Below are positions 1 through 6,836 of a stretch of 11,339 nt of DNA, piece after piece. Position 1 is the first letter of the stretch; each line of letters begins with the position of its first letter. The notes beneath the pieces are model-generated. The model had not been told where the DNA came from, ran no database searches, and worked only from the letters and a program-made list of their open reading frames with translations. Source of the stretch: Tardiphaga sp. (GTDB lineage: Bacteria; Pseudomonadota; Alphaproteobacteria; Rhizobiales; Xanthobacteraceae); assembly GCA_028290765.1 (NCBI GenBank), contig JAQGJF010001110.1:1-11339 (forward strand), written 5' to 3'. Both the position numbers and the translations under genes were made by a program.

Positions 1-1380
1 GCGGTCGATGTCAAGACCGGCAAGCAGATCTGGAAGACCAAGGTCGAATATCCGGCGGAAACGCCGCGCATCGTCTGTTGCGGCATCATCAATCGCGGCG
101 CCGCGATCCATGACGGAAAACTGTTCCGCACCACGCTCGACGCCAATGTGATCGCGCTCGACGCCAAGACCGGCAAGGAGCTATGGCGTTCCAAGGCCGC
201 CGACATCAAGGAAGGCTATTCGATGACGGTGGCGCCGCTGGTCGCCGACGGCGTCGTGATCACCGGCATCTCCGGCGCCGAATTCGGCACCCGCGGCTTT
301 ATTGACGGATGGGAGCCGGCAACCGGCAAGCATCTGTGGCGTACCCACACCATTCCTTCGCCCGACGAGCCCGGTGGCGACACCTGGAAGGGTGATACCT
401 GGAAACTCGGCGGCGGCTCGACCTGGATCACAGGATCCTACGATCCGGAGCTCAACACGGTCTATTGGGGCGTCGGCAATCCCGGCCCGTTCAACTCGGC
501 GGTACGGCCCGGCGACAATCTCTACACCTGCGCCGTGCTGGCGCTCGAGCCGAAGACCGGCAAGATCAAATGGCACTACCAGTTCTCGCCGAATAATCCG
601 TTCGACTACGATTCAGTCGCGGAGATGGTGCTCGCTGATCTCACGATCGACGGCAAGCCGACAAAAGTGCTGATGGATGCCAACCGCAACGGCTTCTTCT
701 ACGTGCTCGACCGCACCAACGGAAAGCTGCTCGCGGCCAATCCCTATGTGAAGGTCAACTGGGCCACCAATGTCGACATGAAGACCGGCCGTCCGGTCGA
801 GACCGACGTGGTGAAGGACGCGCGCGATGGCAAGAAGGTCGTGGTGTATCCGTCGATCCTCGGCGGCAAGAACTGGGAGCCGATGTCGTTCAACCCGCAG
901 ACCGGCCTCGCCTATGCCAACACGCTGGCCTTTGGCGGCCATTACAAGACCGAACCGGCCACCTACAAGGCCGGCGAATGGTACCTCGGCATGGATCTCA
1001 CCGACCTGTGGGACTGGCCGGAGGGAGCGCGCGGCCACCTCAAGGCCATTGACCCCTTGACCGGCAAATCCAAATGGGAAGTCGGCAGCGACATCCCGCG
1101 CTTCTCGGGCGTGCTGTCGACCGCCGGTGGCGTGGTGTTCTCCGGTCAGCTGACCGGCGAGTTCGAAGCCTTTGACGCGGCCGACGGCAAGAAACTGTGG
1201 CAGTTCCAGACCGGCTCGGGCATCGAGGGACAACCGGTGACGTGGCAGCAGGACGGCGTGCAATATGTCGCCGTCACCAGCGGCTATGGGGGTGTCTACT
1301 CGCTGTTCTCTGGCGACGAACGTCTTGCCAATATTCCAGCCGGCGGCTCACTGTGGCTGTTCGCGCTGAAACCTCAGTAA
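1..1380 (+). CDS. PQQ-dependent methanol/ethanol-type dehydrogenase, 5'-truncated by the window (xoxF/exaF-like)
   Basis: Periplasmic quinoprotein that oxidises alcohols and passes electrons to cytochrome c. The frame is open from base 1, so the N-terminus (signal peptide and roughly the first 100-130 residues, judged from usual family length) lies outside; 459 residues are visible. Window residues 26-27 are the adjacent Cys-Cys pair (RIVCCG) that forms the vicinal disulfide of this family. Glu94 (SGAEFG) and Asn160 (WGVGNP) match the known metal ligands. Asp202-Tyr203-Asp204 (PFDYD) gives the catalytic Asp plus a second Asp two residues later; in characterised enzymes that extra Asp marks lanthanide rather than calcium use. 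Repeated propeller motifs are visible, such as ALDAKTGKELW and AFDAADGKKLWQF. The C-terminal GGSLWLFAL is more like ethanol-type enzymes than classical XoxF5, so no symbol is given. It is followed after 23 bases by a cytochrome c and then a XoxJ-like protein. Family assignment is firm; metal and substrate are inferred. Confidence 0.95.
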   Translation, partial: AVDVKTGKQIWKTKVEYPAETPRIVCCGIINRGAAIHDGKLFRTTLDANVIALDAKTGKELWRSKAADIKEGYSMTVAPLVADGVVITGISGAEFGTRGFIDGWEPATGKHLWRTHTIPSPDEPGGDTWKGDTWKLGGGSTWITGSYDPELNTVYWGVGNPGPFNSAVRPGDNLYTCAVLALEPKTGKIKWHYQFSPNNPFDYDSVAEMVLADLTIDGKPTKVLMDANRNGFFYVLDRTNGKLLAANPYVKVNWATNVDMKTGRPVETDVVKDARDGKKVVVYPSILGGKNWEPMSFNPQTGLAYANTLAFGGHYKTEPATYKAGEWYLGMDLTDLWDWPEGARGHLKAIDPLTGKSKWEVGSDIPRFSGVLSTAGGVVFSGQLTGEFEAFDAADGKKLWQFQTGSGIEGQPVTWQQDGVQYVAVTSGYGGVYSLFSGDERLANIPAGGSLWLFALKPQ

Positions 1381-1403
1381 GGTCGAACGAGGTTTTGCAA
1401 GGC

Positions 1404-1760
1404 GTGATCAAATTTTTGAGTTGGGGGGCGGCGGCCTGGTTCGCCGCCCTCACCTTCACCCTCACTTCGGCCAGCGCGCAGACCGCGTCGCCCGCCGGCG
1501 AGACTGCGTCAACATCCGTCGAGCCGGCGCTCAATGGCAAGGCGATCTATGCCGAGAAGTGCTCGCACTGCCATGGTTTCGGCATGGTCAGTGCCGGCAC
1601 CGTCGCGCCCGACTTACGCAAATTCCCCGACGACCGGCCGCGCTTCGTCACCACGGTGAAGACCGGCAAGAACAACCGGATGCCGCCCTGGGGCGACCTG
1701 CTGAGCGACGAGCAGATCGAAGCGATCTGGTCCTATGCGTCGAGCCAGCGAAAGCCATGA
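1404..1760 (+). CDS. Small secreted c-type cytochrome (XoxG-like partner of the dehydrogenase)
   Basis: Class I monohaem cytochrome c of 118 residues, probably the direct electron acceptor of the upstream quinoprotein. A signal peptide is visible: a short Lys-containing start, a hydrophobic stretch (residues 7-20) and a SASA cleavage site before Gln26. The haem motif is Cys53-Ser-His-Cys56-His57, and Met93 in RMPPWG is the likely distal ligand. The C-terminal helix SDEQIEAIWSYASS is typical of the fold. No ATG suits the signal peptide. GTG at 1404 is chosen because the signal sequence follows at once and a GAGG lies 12 bases upstream; TTG at 1395 is possible but sits only 3 bases from that GAGG. 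The start is therefore uncertain. The last codons overlap the ATG of the next gene by 4 bases (ATGA), indicating translational coupling. It is shorter than many described XoxG proteins, so the partnership rests on position. Confidence 0.88.
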   Translation: MIKFLSWGAAAWFAALTFTLTSASAQTASPAGETASTSVEPALNGKAIYAEKCSHCHGFGMVSAGTVAPDLRKFPDDRPRFVTTVKTGKNNRMPPWGDLLSDEQIEAIWSYASSQRKP

Positions 1761-2689
1761 AGATCCTGCCGGCATGGGCAGTTGCCGCGATGGCTTTCAT
1801 GACGCTCGCCGCGCCGCCCATGGCTGTCGCGGATGAAGCCCTGAAAATCTGTCTCGACGAAAACCTGCCGCCGCTCTCCATGCATCGTCGCGGCGCCCCG
1901 GATGCCGGCTTCGACGTCGCGCTGGCGGAGGCGCTGGCGTCGCACCTCGGCCGGCCGCTGAAACTACAATGGTTCGAAAGCAAACTCGACGAGGATTCGA
2001 GCCCGGCACTGGAAGCCAATGCTTTGCTGTCGGACGGCCGCTGCTCCCTGGTCGGCAGCTATGCCCTGACCACCGATTCCCTCGTGGTGCCCGGCGTCAA
2101 GACCGCGAAGCTACCCGGCTTCGAGGGCGCCGTTCCGGCCGACCGCCGTCGACGGGTGCCGCTCGGTGCGCTGTCGCCAAGCCGGCCCTACATGTATTCG
2201 GCGCTGACCGTCATTCTCGGCCCGAAGGCGCGCGACCGTCGCATCGCCGGCATCGGCGATCTCGCGAAACTCCGCATCGCCATCGAAAGCGGCACCCTTG
2301 CCGACGCCATCCTGATGACGTTCGAGAGCGGCCGGCTGATCGACGATATCACCCATCTGGTGCCCGGCCGCGACGATCTCCTGGGCCGTCTCGACCGCGG
2401 CGACTTCGATGCCACGCTGCTCGACACCCGCCGCTTCGACGCCTGGCGCGCCGCGCATCCGGACACCAAACTCACCGCATCCGGCTACTTCTATCCGATC
2501 GGGGTCAATCGCGGCTATGTCGGCTTGGCCAGCGATCCAGCGCTGCTCGCCGCGGTCGACGGCGCGCTCGCAGGTTTACAGAGCTCCGGAAACATCGCGG
2601 AGCTGGCGAAAGCCGCCGGCCTCACCTATTTGCCGCCGCGCGCGCCCGCGATTCTCGGCGATGCGATGATGCAGGTGCTGCGGAAGTAG
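1757..2689 (+). CDS. Family 3 periplasmic substrate-binding protein (XoxJ/MxaJ-like, quinoprotein-associated)
   Basis: Predicted periplasmic protein of 310 residues with the two-lobed fold of family 3 solute-binding proteins. Residues 1-25 are a signal peptide ending AVA before Asp26. The mature protein begins with the family pattern KICLDENLPPLS (a beta strand followed by the ligand-pocket Pro region), then AGFDVALAEALASHLGR, the usual first helix. The second lobe begins near IGDLAKLRIAIESGTLAD. No ABC permease or ATPase lies beside it; it is translationally coupled to a cytochrome c behind a PQQ dehydrogenase. That is the setting of MxaJ and XoxJ, binding-protein homologues thought to help maturation or activation of the dehydrogenase rather than transport. 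The ATG at 1757 overlaps the cytochrome stop. The same frame stays open to an upstream ATG at 1421, but that extension overlaps the whole cytochrome gene. The fold is confident; the XoxJ-like role is inferred from context. Confidence 0.87.
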   Translation: MKILPAWAVAAMAFMTLAAPPMAVADEALKICLDENLPPLSMHRRGAPDAGFDVALAEALASHLGRPLKLQWFESKLDEDSSPALEANALLSDGRCSLVGSYALTTDSLVVPGVKTAKLPGFEGAVPADRRRRVPLGALSPSRPYMYSALTVILGPKARDRRIAGIGDLAKLRIAIESGTLADAILMTFESGRLIDDITHLVPGRDDLLGRLDRGDFDATLLDTRRFDAWRAAHPDTKLTASGYFYPIGVNRGYVGLASDPALLAAVDGALAGLQSSGNIAELAKAAGLTYLPPRAPAILGDAMMQVLRK

Positions 2690-2701
2690 GGGGATTCTTA
2701 G

Positions 2702-2740
2702 GGTGGGCTGAGCGAAGCGAGCCCACCGTTTTCCTTTTTC
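2702..2740 (+). terminator. Probable intrinsic terminator of the dehydrogenase operon
   Basis: Perfect 8-bp stem GGTGGGCT (2702-2709) with AGCCCACC (2720-2727), a 10-base loop, then a T-rich run (GTTTTCCTTTTTC). It begins 12 bases after the stop of the binding-protein gene. The T-tract is interrupted by CC, and the hairpin is also the left half of a repeat-type element, so terminator function is likely but not certain. Confidence 0.5.
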
Positions 2741-2780
2741 ATCGAACGGTGGGCACGCGCGAAGAGCGCCTTTGCCCACC
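2702..2780. repeat. Paired GGTGGGC hairpins, REP-like intergenic repeat
   Basis: Two hairpins with the same GGTGGGC core stand side by side between convergent genes. The first pairs 2702-2709 with 2720-2727. The second pairs GGTGGGCA (2748-2755) with TGCCCACC (2773-2780), plus an inner GCGC/GCGC stem (2757-2760 with 2766-2769) around a GAAGA loop. The arrangement resembles the paired palindromic intergenic elements common in Bradyrhizobium and Rhodopseudomonas genomes. Copy number cannot be judged from one window. Confidence 0.55.
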
Positions 2781-2798
2781 TTACGGTCCACGCTGATT

Positions 2799-3158
2799 CT
2801 ATGCTTTCTTCTTGGCCACCTTCTTCACAGCCTTCTTCGCCGGCTCCTTCTTCGCCGGCTTTTCCTTCATCGGCTTCGTCGCAGCGGCCGCCGCGGCCTC
2901 TTCCGCCGCCTTCTTCATCGCCCGCTTGTAACTGTCGGCCGCGTTATCGGCGGAATTCAGCACCCGCTTGGCCGCCGCCGCGCCGTGCAGCATGGTATCC
3001 TTGGCCGCCTGCTTCGCCCGGTCCCGGGCGCCCTTGTCCTTGGCCTTGGCGGCCTGCGCCATATGAAAATCGCGCCGTTTCTTGGCGGCGTCCGTCAGGC
3101 TCTTGTACTGCGTCTTGGCGAGTTGCCGGATGACGACATCCAGATCGGCTTCAGCCAT
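2799..3158 (-). CDS. Lysine/alanine-rich small protein with histone H1-like C-terminal tail
   Basis: Protein of 119 residues of unknown function. Residues 1-35 look like a short helical region (DLDVVIRQLAKTQYKSLTDAAKKRRDFHMAQ). Residues 35-92 are Ala/Lys-rich and probably a long helix. Residues 95-119 are a disordered tail of KPAKKEPAKKAVKKVAKKK type, as in histone H1-like bacterial nucleoid proteins. No signal peptide or membrane segment is seen. ATG at 3158 is chosen because AAGGGG lies 9 bases upstream; the frame stays open further upstream but loses protein-like composition. It is divergent from the reductase gene across 150 bases and convergent with the dehydrogenase operon. DNA or RNA binding is inferred only from charge and composition, since low-complexity tails of this sort evolve repeatedly. 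Confidence 0.8.
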   Translation of the reverse strand: MAEADLDVVIRQLAKTQYKSLTDAAKKRRDFHMAQAAKAKDKGARDRAKQAAKDTMLHGAAAAKRVLNSADNAADSYKRAMKKAAEEAAAAAATKPMKEKPAKKEPAKKAVKKVAKKKA

Positions 3159-3308
3159 TCCTAAAAACCCCTTTGAATCGACCCATCGATTGTGCCCCAC
3201 GGAATGCGTTGCGGCCACCCTTTTGACGCAAGTGATTGACGAATTCGTAAAGGAATTCGGCCGGTTGACCAGGATGCGCCGGCCGGCAATATTCGGAGAG
3301 TGGAAGCA
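3159..3308. promoter_or_regulatory. Divergent intergenic region with three TTGAC boxes
   Basis: This 150-base gap must hold the promoters of both the lysine-rich gene (-) and the reductase gene (+). On the + strand it has TTGACG at 3223, TTGACG at 3236 and TTGACC at 3265, which resemble -35 elements, and GAATTC twice, 12 bases apart (3241 and 3253). TTGACG (3223) followed after 17 bases by CGTAAA (3246-3251) is a weak -35/-10 candidate. No element can be assigned with confidence. Confidence 0.3.
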
Positions 3309-4238
3309 ATGAATCCCGTAGTATCGAACCGGCCGCGATCGACGATCGCCGTGATCGGCCTCGGCAGCATCGGTGGGGTGATGGCTGGATGCCTGCGGGC
3401 CGCCGACCGTCATGACGTGATCGCCTGCGCGAGAAGCCCGCTGCAGCGGATCGTGCTCGACCGCGCCGAGGGGGGCGTCGAGCGGCCGATCCGCACCTTG
3501 ACCGATCCCGCGGCGGCGGCCCCGGTGGACTGGGTGCTATTGTGCACCAAAGCGCAACAGACGCCGTCGATCGCGCCCTGGCTCGCCAGGCTGTGCACGG
3601 GGCAAACCCGGATCGCGGTGATGCAGAACGGCATCGGGCATGCCGCCCGGGTTGCCCCGTTCGCCAGCGGTGCGACGATCGTTCCGATCCTCGTCTACTA
3701 CAATGGCGAGCGAATCGCGCCCGGCCATGTCCGGCTTCGCTGCGTTTCCGACCACGATCTCGCGGTGCATGACGACGCCGACGGACGGGCTTTCGCCGAA
3801 TTGCTGGAGGGAACGTCGCTGCGGGTTCTGCACAGTGCGGAGTTCGAGACGCTGGCGTGGCGCAAGCTGCTGATCAACGTGGTGGCCAACCCGATCACCG
3901 CGCTGACGCTGCAGCGCCAGGCCGTGCTGCGCCGCGACGACGTCCGCGCGCTTGGCTTCGACATTCTCGGCGAGGCGATAGAAGTGGCGCGCGCCGACGG
4001 CGCCCACCTCGCCGACGATGAAGCCGCGCGGATCATGGCGACGCTGCTGACCTATCCGGCAGAAGCCGGCACCTCGATGTATTTCGACCGCCTCGCCGGC
4101 CGGTCCTTCGAGGCCGACGCGCTGACCGGCGCCGTCGTCGCGGCCGGCGAACGGCACGGCATCGCCACCCCGCTCAACCGCGCATTACTCACCTTGCTCC
4201 GCGCCATCAGCGACGCCGCGGAAATCAAACAGCCATAG
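3309..4238 (+). CDS. 2-dehydropantoate 2-reductase family (ApbA/PanE) oxidoreductase
   Basis: Cytoplasmic NADPH-dependent reductase of 309 residues, normal for the family. PanE reduces 2-dehydropantoate to pantoate for coenzyme A synthesis; paralogues act on other 2-oxo acids. The N-terminal Rossmann motif is GLGSIG (17-22). Family residues are all present: Lys81 (CTKAQ), Asn107 (QNGIG), Lys186/Asn190/Asn194 (WRKLLINVVANP, containing the catalytic Lys), Ser256 (TSMYFD) and Glu268 (SFEAD). These correspond to Lys72, Asn98, Lys176, Asn180, Asn184, Ser244 and Glu256 of the E. coli enzyme. ATG at 3309 is preferred over GTG at 3300 because GGAGAG lies 8 bases before it. It is a lone gene with no pantothenate genes beside it, so it could be a paralogue with another 2-oxo acid substrate. 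Family is certain; the exact substrate is not. Confidence 0.93.
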   Translation: MNPVVSNRPRSTIAVIGLGSIGGVMAGCLRAADRHDVIACARSPLQRIVLDRAEGGVERPIRTLTDPAAAAPVDWVLLCTKAQQTPSIAPWLARLCTGQTRIAVMQNGIGHAARVAPFASGATIVPILVYYNGERIAPGHVRLRCVSDHDLAVHDDADGRAFAELLEGTSLRVLHSAEFETLAWRKLLINVVANPITALTLQRQAVLRRDDVRALGFDILGEAIEVARADGAHLADDEAARIMATLLTYPAEAGTSMYFDRLAGRSFEADALTGAVVAAGERHGIATPLNRALLTLLRAISDAAEIKQP

Positions 4239-4426
4239 GGCTCGTTGATCGCACAATGCCGGCAGCTGACACGCGTTGTCCGCGCCAGCGTTGGGGGAAT
4301 GGCATCGCTGCGCGATCCGGTTAACCCGCGGGAAACCATCGCTCCCACCGTCATGTATGGTGCCACATCGCCCCCGACCGGCACCGTGTTTTTCCCTACA
4401 AGGGACACGGATGCGGGGGACACGGT

Positions 4427-4633
4427 ATGCAGCACTTCGGGATCGTCAGGGATGGCAAAACCTTCATCGTTCAGGCCGAGAAGCAGGGCGTCCTGAAATG
4501 CGCCAGCCGGCGCAGGGCGGCAAAGACCATCTCGGACGCGAACGATCTCATGCGCGCCGAAGCCGTGCCGAATTCCCACACCGCGGCGCCTGCGACGTCA
4601 AACGATGAAGGCCTGTCGTCAATCAGAGAATGA
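4427..4633 (+). CDS. Small hypothetical protein (68 aa) with strong RBS
   Basis: Family not recognised. The N-terminal part, MQHFGIVRDGKTFIV, looks like a beta hairpin; residues 18-46 look helical and basic (CASRRRAAKTI, then DANDLMRAEA); the last 20 residues are polar and probably disordered. No signal peptide or membrane segment. The gene is supported by a GGGGGA 6 bases before the ATG and by high GC at third codon positions. The leader contains an imperfect duplication (GGGACACGG at 4402 and again at 4417). The first copy is followed by an out-of-frame ATG (4411). It resembles short conserved orphan proteins of Bradyrhizobium in style, but that is an impression only. Confidence 0.6.
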   Translation: MQHFGIVRDGKTFIVQAEKQGVLKCASRRRAAKTISDANDLMRAEAVPNSHTAAPATSNDEGLSSIRE

Positions 4634-4810
4634 ACCACCTGTTCGGGATTCGCGCGGAGCCGTTGCCTCATAGCGAATCGCGACGCAAGCCCCAATCATG
4701 AATGGCAGGTCCATGCGGTTCCCTTGGCGCGTGCCACAAAGACGCCGTACGAAAATCCAATTTGCGAAGCTAAAGTGCGCCAATTCGACGCAAGCCAGGG
4801 GGGACACTGA

Positions 4811-5056
4811 ATGCGCCGCGACGATCGGTCGCTCAACAGCGACAACGGAACCACGGGGTTCACTTTCCATTTTCAGATTTCGAACGGCGGCAGCCGAAAG
4901 GCCTGCAGCGTTCGCGTCCAGGCACCCAATCATCGGGATCATCGGGATGCCGCGGAATTCGTCCGTCACAATTGGCCGACGATCGAGGCGATGGCGCGCG
5001 AAAACATGGCGCGGTGTCCCGGCGGCAACAGGACGGTCGAAATCGACATGCCTTGA
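4811..5056 (+). CDS. Small hypothetical protein (81 aa) with strong RBS
   Basis: Family not recognised. Residues 15-40 suggest beta strands (GFTFHFQIS, then ACSVRVQAP); residues 47-68 look like an amphipathic helix (AAEFVRHNWPTIEAMARENMA); it ends soon after (TVEIDMP). No signal peptide or membrane segment. GGGGGG lies just upstream, with CACTGA between the run and the ATG. A 9-base unit, CATCGGGAT, is tandemly duplicated at 4931-4948 and gives the repeated residues HRD-HRD. Its leader almost matches that of the small gene at 4427, so the two may be expressed alike. It is convergent with the TPR gene, 38 bases away, with no clear terminator between them. Confidence 0.6.
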   Translation: MRRDDRSLNSDNGTTGFTFHFQISNGGSRKACSVRVQAPNHRDHRDAAEFVRHNWPTIEAMARENMARCPGGNRTVEIDMP

Positions 5057-5094
5057 TTCCGCGTTCAGGCGCGCATCAAACGGCGCCGGCGGCG

Positions 5095-6804
5095 TTAACG
5101 GCCTCCATCCCCGTGCGAGCAGCAATCGCTCGTTTCCGGGGTCTGGGCCGTCGTCCGGCACATGCATGAAGACGTAATCGGCACGTCGGCCAGGGCCATC
5201 GCGGCTGTCAGCTTTTTCTGCACGATGGCCAGTTCCTCGACCTCGCCGCGCTGCTGCAGGCATTCCGCCAGGCCGTGCAGCGCCCAGACATTGTCCGGAT
5301 GCTGCGCGCAGCGCTGAATGGCGCCGCTCAGGCCCAGATCGTCGCGATAGACCCGCTCGGCCTCGCCGTAATGGCCCTGCTCGGCCAGCAGCGCCGCCAG
5401 TGCATGCCGCGGCGGATGCATCCAGGGCCACGGCTCGAGATATTCCAGATTGTCGTCGCGATCGACGGCTTCCCGCAGATCGGCATAGGCCCGTTCGTGA
5501 TTTCCCCTGTGGTATTCCAGCTCGCCATCCAGCATCTTCTCGCCCACCGCCAATATGCTGCGCGCGGTGTTGTTGAAAACCTTTCGATCGGACGGGATGC
5601 GCCTCACGCTCTCGTGGAACAGCCGGCGCGCTTCCTCGGCCTCGGCAAAACGCTTGAGCGCCGCGCAGGCGACGCCCCTGGCATAATGATGCATCGCCGT
5701 CGACACCAGATACAGCTGCGGGTCGTCCGGCAGCGGCGCGTCGATGATCTGCTGCCAGCGCCCAAAACGCACCATGACGTGCAAGGTCATCGAATAATAA
5801 CCTTCCAGACTCGTGGCATATCTCGGCCGGCCTTCGACGCTGAGGACTTCCTTCGTGAGCACGGCGCGCAGCTTGTTCGCCGCGCCGATCGAGTCCTGAT
5901 ATCGGCCCATGAACATGCAGGCATGCATCATCAGGAGCAGGTCGTGCGCGCAGGCCGTGGTATAGGGCGTGAGGGAACCGGCGTAAGCGAGATAGCGATC
6001 GTTCGCCGCAATCGCTCTTTCGCTGGCGATCCTGGCCTTCTGGTAGTCGCCGCAGAGCACGTAGACATGCCCCGGCATATGGTTCATGTGTCCCGCATCC
6101 GGGCACATCGGCGCCAGCGCGACCGCCGAGCCCGCCGCGCGTTCCGGCTCATTCGACATCTCGAGGATGTGGATGTGCAGATGCACGATCGCCGGATGCG
6201 GCCTGACACCGGCATGTTCGGCGAGATCGATCGCGCGCTCGCAGACCTCGAGCGCCTCGACCACGTCTGAATTCCTTGCCGGCAATCCGGTCTTGACGTC
6301 CCACAGCCGCCTCGGCGTCCGCAGGATCAGCGCTTCGACCAACAGCGCCGTCACATCGCGATCGTCCGGATATTGCCGATAGACGCGGCGCAGATCCGCG
6401 GCGTAGTCATCGTCCCAGCGATCGAATTGTTCTGGCGGAACGGAATGCGGCTTCTGCACGCGGCAGGCCAGCGTCTCGACCAGCCGGTTTTCCAGCTCGG
6501 TCGCATGGCCGGCCAATGCGCGCGCCAGCTGGATATGTTCGTAGGCGGTGCCGGTCGCCCTGTCGGCTTCTTCCTCACTGTGGTCGCGCCACGTCATGTT
6601 GTAAAAAGGCCCGCTTCCATAAGCGATGCCCCAATGGGCCATGGCGCATGCGGAATCGAATTCGAGCACTTTCCGAAAGCACTTGACGCCCTCCGCCTTG
6701 TTGAAGGCGAAGCACCAGTTCAAGCCCAGGTCGAACCAGCGCTGCGCCTGCGGCGAAGCGGTCGAAATGGTCCTGGAATGGCTGCCAAGGTCGAAACGAT
6801 CCAT
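5095..6804 (-). CDS. Tetratricopeptide-repeat-like protein (569 aa)
   Basis: Alpha-helical repeat protein without signal peptide or transmembrane segment, so probably cytoplasmic. It opens with AQRWFDLGLNWCFAFNKAEG (residues 20-39) and AMAHWGIAYGSGPFYN (54-69), the hallmark start of a large bacterial TPR family of unknown biochemical role. Further TPR-like helices include DYQKARIASERAIAAN (253-268) and HALAALLAEQGHYGEAERVYRDD near residue 480. Two His-rich stretches stand out, HLHIHILEM (208-216) and GHMNHMPGH (238-246). The C-terminus carries CMC (547-549) and CC (561-562). ATG at 6804 has GGAG 9 bases upstream. An ATG at 6837 overlaps the ubiX stop (TGATG) and is an alternative coupled start. 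It follows ubiX in one operon, so it should be expressed with it; a scaffold or protein-protein role is inferred. Frames on both strands are open for long stretches here but are shadows. Confidence 0.88.
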   Translation of the reverse strand: MDRFDLGSHSRTISTASPQAQRWFDLGLNWCFAFNKAEGVKCFRKVLEFDSACAMAHWGIAYGSGPFYNMTWRDHSEEEADRATGTAYEHIQLARALAGHATELENRLVETLACRVQKPHSVPPEQFDRWDDDYAADLRRVYRQYPDDRDVTALLVEALILRTPRRLWDVKTGLPARNSDVVEALEVCERAIDLAEHAGVRPHPAIVHLHIHILEMSNEPERAAGSAVALAPMCPDAGHMNHMPGHVYVLCGDYQKARIASERAIAANDRYLAYAGSLTPYTTACAHDLLLMMHACMFMGRYQDSIGAANKLRAVLTKEVLSVEGRPRYATSLEGYYSMTLHVMVRFGRWQQIIDAPLPDDPQLYLVSTAMHHYARGVACAALKRFAEAEEARRLFHESVRRIPSDRKVFNNTARSILAVGEKMLDGELEYHRGNHERAYADLREAVDRDDNLEYLEPWPWMHPPRHALAALLAEQGHYGEAERVYRDDLGLSGAIQRCAQHPDNVWALHGLAECLQQRGEVEELAIVQKKLTAAMALADVPITSSCMCRTTAQTPETSDCCSHGDGGR

Positions 6805-6836
6805 TCTCTCTCGCTCCAGCATCGCGCGACCGGCCA

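Noticed and set aside
1421..1756. Long upstream extension of the family 3 binding protein from an ATG at 1421
   Set aside because: It overlaps the cytochrome gene in another frame, reads as Arg-rich shadow sequence, and the signal peptide begins only at ATG 1757.
4411..4608. Alternative small gene starting at ATG 4411, which also has a plausible ribosome site (AAGGGA)
   Set aside because: Its product is Arg/Gln-rich shadow sequence; the frame starting at 4427 has better third-position GC and protein-like composition.
4698..5177. A 159-codon + strand frame overlapping the small gene at 4811
   Set aside because: No ribosome site, Arg/Ser/Thr-rich composition, and it runs past the TPR gene stop on the other strand.
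4619..6106. A 495-codon open frame on the - strand overlapping the TPR gene
   Set aside because: It is a frame-shifted shadow of the TPR gene with Arg/Gly-rich composition and no recognisable motif.
5275..6270. A 331-codon open frame on the + strand
   Set aside because: It is antisense to the TPR gene; the opposite frame has clear family motifs and this one has none.
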